Source: Roseovarius sp.
GTDB taxonomy: Bacteria; Pseudomonadota; Alphaproteobacteria; Rhodobacterales; Rhodobacteraceae
DNA length: 64,000 nucleotides
NCBI RefSeq assembly: GCF_030373445.1
Contig: NZ_JAUCYU010000001.1
Location: 558,001-622,000 of the forward strand
Direction of reading: 5' to 3'
Shown: in pieces, positions 63,621 through 64,000 of the stretch
Layout of the letters: each line of letters begins with the position of its first letter
How positions within the stretch are numbered: position 1 is the stretch's first letter
Notes under the pieces: generated by a model
Seen by the model: only the letters and a program-made list of their open reading frames with translations
Databases searched by the model: none
Told to the model about the DNA's origin: nothing
Made by a program: the position numbers and the translations under genes

Positions 63621-63775
63621 ACCAACCGGGCCTTCACAGTCCATGGCCGCGTCAACCTCCCGCGCAGATACACCACCTGGATCGCCGCCATGCCCCGCGC
63701 CGCCGGCCTGCGCTTCGGCGCCTGGATCCCCACGCCCTACGCCGTCACCCTCTCGCCCGCTTCGCCCCCGCCGCG
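63621..63775 (+). pseudogene. Decayed tandem duplicate of the DUF2459 gene 3' end
   Basis: With a constant offset of 194 bases, 63,621-63,775 repeats 63,427-63,585. Matching stretches include CCATGGCCG, GCCGCCGGCCTGCGCTTCGG and CCCTACGCCGTCACCCTCTC. A four-base deletion breaks the frame and the region of the CNTW cysteine is altered, so it is not a functional gene. The rest of 63,595-63,925 shows nothing except the dgkA ribosome-binding site. Confidence 0.8.
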
Positions 63776-63925
63776 ACCGGCGGACACCGCCCGTCCCGCG
63801 CCGCGCCACAGGTTTCCGTGCAACACCACCGCCCGGCCCCGGGCCTTCAAGACATTCCGGGATTCAGTATTTCTCCCGAACGCTCTAGCCTGCCGCCACA
63901 TCGCGCAGTCACCAAAAGGACAGGC

Positions 63926-64000
63926 ATGGAAAAGAAGAAGCTCAGCGGCCTGCCGCGCCTCGCCGCCGCCTCGCGCAATTCGCTGGCCGGCTTCCGCGAC
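63926..64000 (+). CDS. dgkA: Diacylglycerol kinase, 5' end only
   Basis: Only 25 codons are in the window. The ATG has AAAGGA five bases upstream, and the product begins MEKKKLSGLPRLAAASRNSL then AGFRD. This matches the N-terminal amphipathic helix of prokaryotic DgkA (GLxRLxxAxxxSxxGLR). The gene runs off the right end, so the assignment is provisional. Confidence 0.65.
   Translation, partial: MEKKKLSGLPRLAAASRNSLAGFRD

Overview
The window is GC-rich, gene-dense DNA from an alphaproteobacterium, most likely Rhodobacterales (the Roseobacter/Rhodobacter group). Pointers are the tauR-xsc-soeABC sulfonate genes, several TRAP transporter genes, a Core-2/I-branching-type glycosyltransferase next to a sulfotransferase, a bacterial voltage-gated Na channel, DUF1523 and DUF2459 proteins, and short palindromic intergenic repeats. 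This placement comes from gene recognition, not from a search.

Region 1 (1-21,088) looks like a genomic island on the 3' side of an intact tRNA-Pro(CGG) gene (21,086-21,162, minus strand). A degenerate copy of the 3' part of that tRNA lies at 1-54, so the two could be the att sites of a 21-kb insertion; no integrase is visible. The cargo is one coherent catabolic system. It has an AraC-type regulator and four copies of a direct-repeat motif (YCAAT-N5-CCAAT), all in promoter regions. It has two uptake systems: a TakP-like TRAP transporter for 2-oxo acids and a complete Dpp/Opp-type ABC transporter. Its enzymes would converge on 2-oxo acids and acyl-CoA: FAD-linked D-2-hydroxyacid dehydrogenase, Leu/Phe/Val-type dehydrogenase, M20 deacylase, indolepyruvate-type ferredoxin oxidoreductase, acyl-CoA dehydrogenase and two SDRs. 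An AlaX-like alanyl-tRNA editing protein and a DUF1330 protein are embedded in the operon. I regard this as the most interesting system in the window.

Region 2 (21,200-36,000) is more house-keeping-like: a CHAD protein, leuB with a coupled GNAT acetyltransferase, a GFA-family protein, a LysR regulator with a divergent NAD(P)-binding protein, a secreted endonuclease/exonuclease-fold protein, leuC-DUF4375-leuD, a P1-family peptidase, a creatinase-like enzyme, an SCP2 protein next to a three-copy 79-bp tandem repeat, a Tat-exported cyclase-family hydrolase and a DUF1523 protein. A perfect 20-bp palindrome lies between leuD and the gene downstream of it.

Region 3 (36,050-46,000) is a sulfoacetaldehyde/sulfite module on the minus strand: tauR, xsc, ackA, soeA, an alpha/beta hydrolase, soeB, soeC. 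Xsc would give sulfite and acetyl phosphate, AckA would make ATP from the latter, and SoeABC would oxidise the sulfite. Two TauR-like boxes precede xsc.

Region 4 (46,200-64,000) holds pncB with a coupled polysaccharide deacetylase-like gene, HupE/UreJ, a PhyH dioxygenase, a zinc-finger protein, an orphan ABC ATPase, a Na channel, an unrecognised 606-residue secreted protein, a HIT protein, a GT14 glycosyltransferase divergent from a sulfotransferase, a bestrophin-like channel, adenosine kinase, nth, an AraC/O6-methylguanine methyltransferase fusion, an OmpA-type lipoprotein, a DUF2459 protein with a decayed duplicate of its 3' end, and the start of dgkA. Two related intergenic elements with inverted-repeat ends and a conserved core (58.8 and 62.7 kb) and two families of palindromic repeats lie here.
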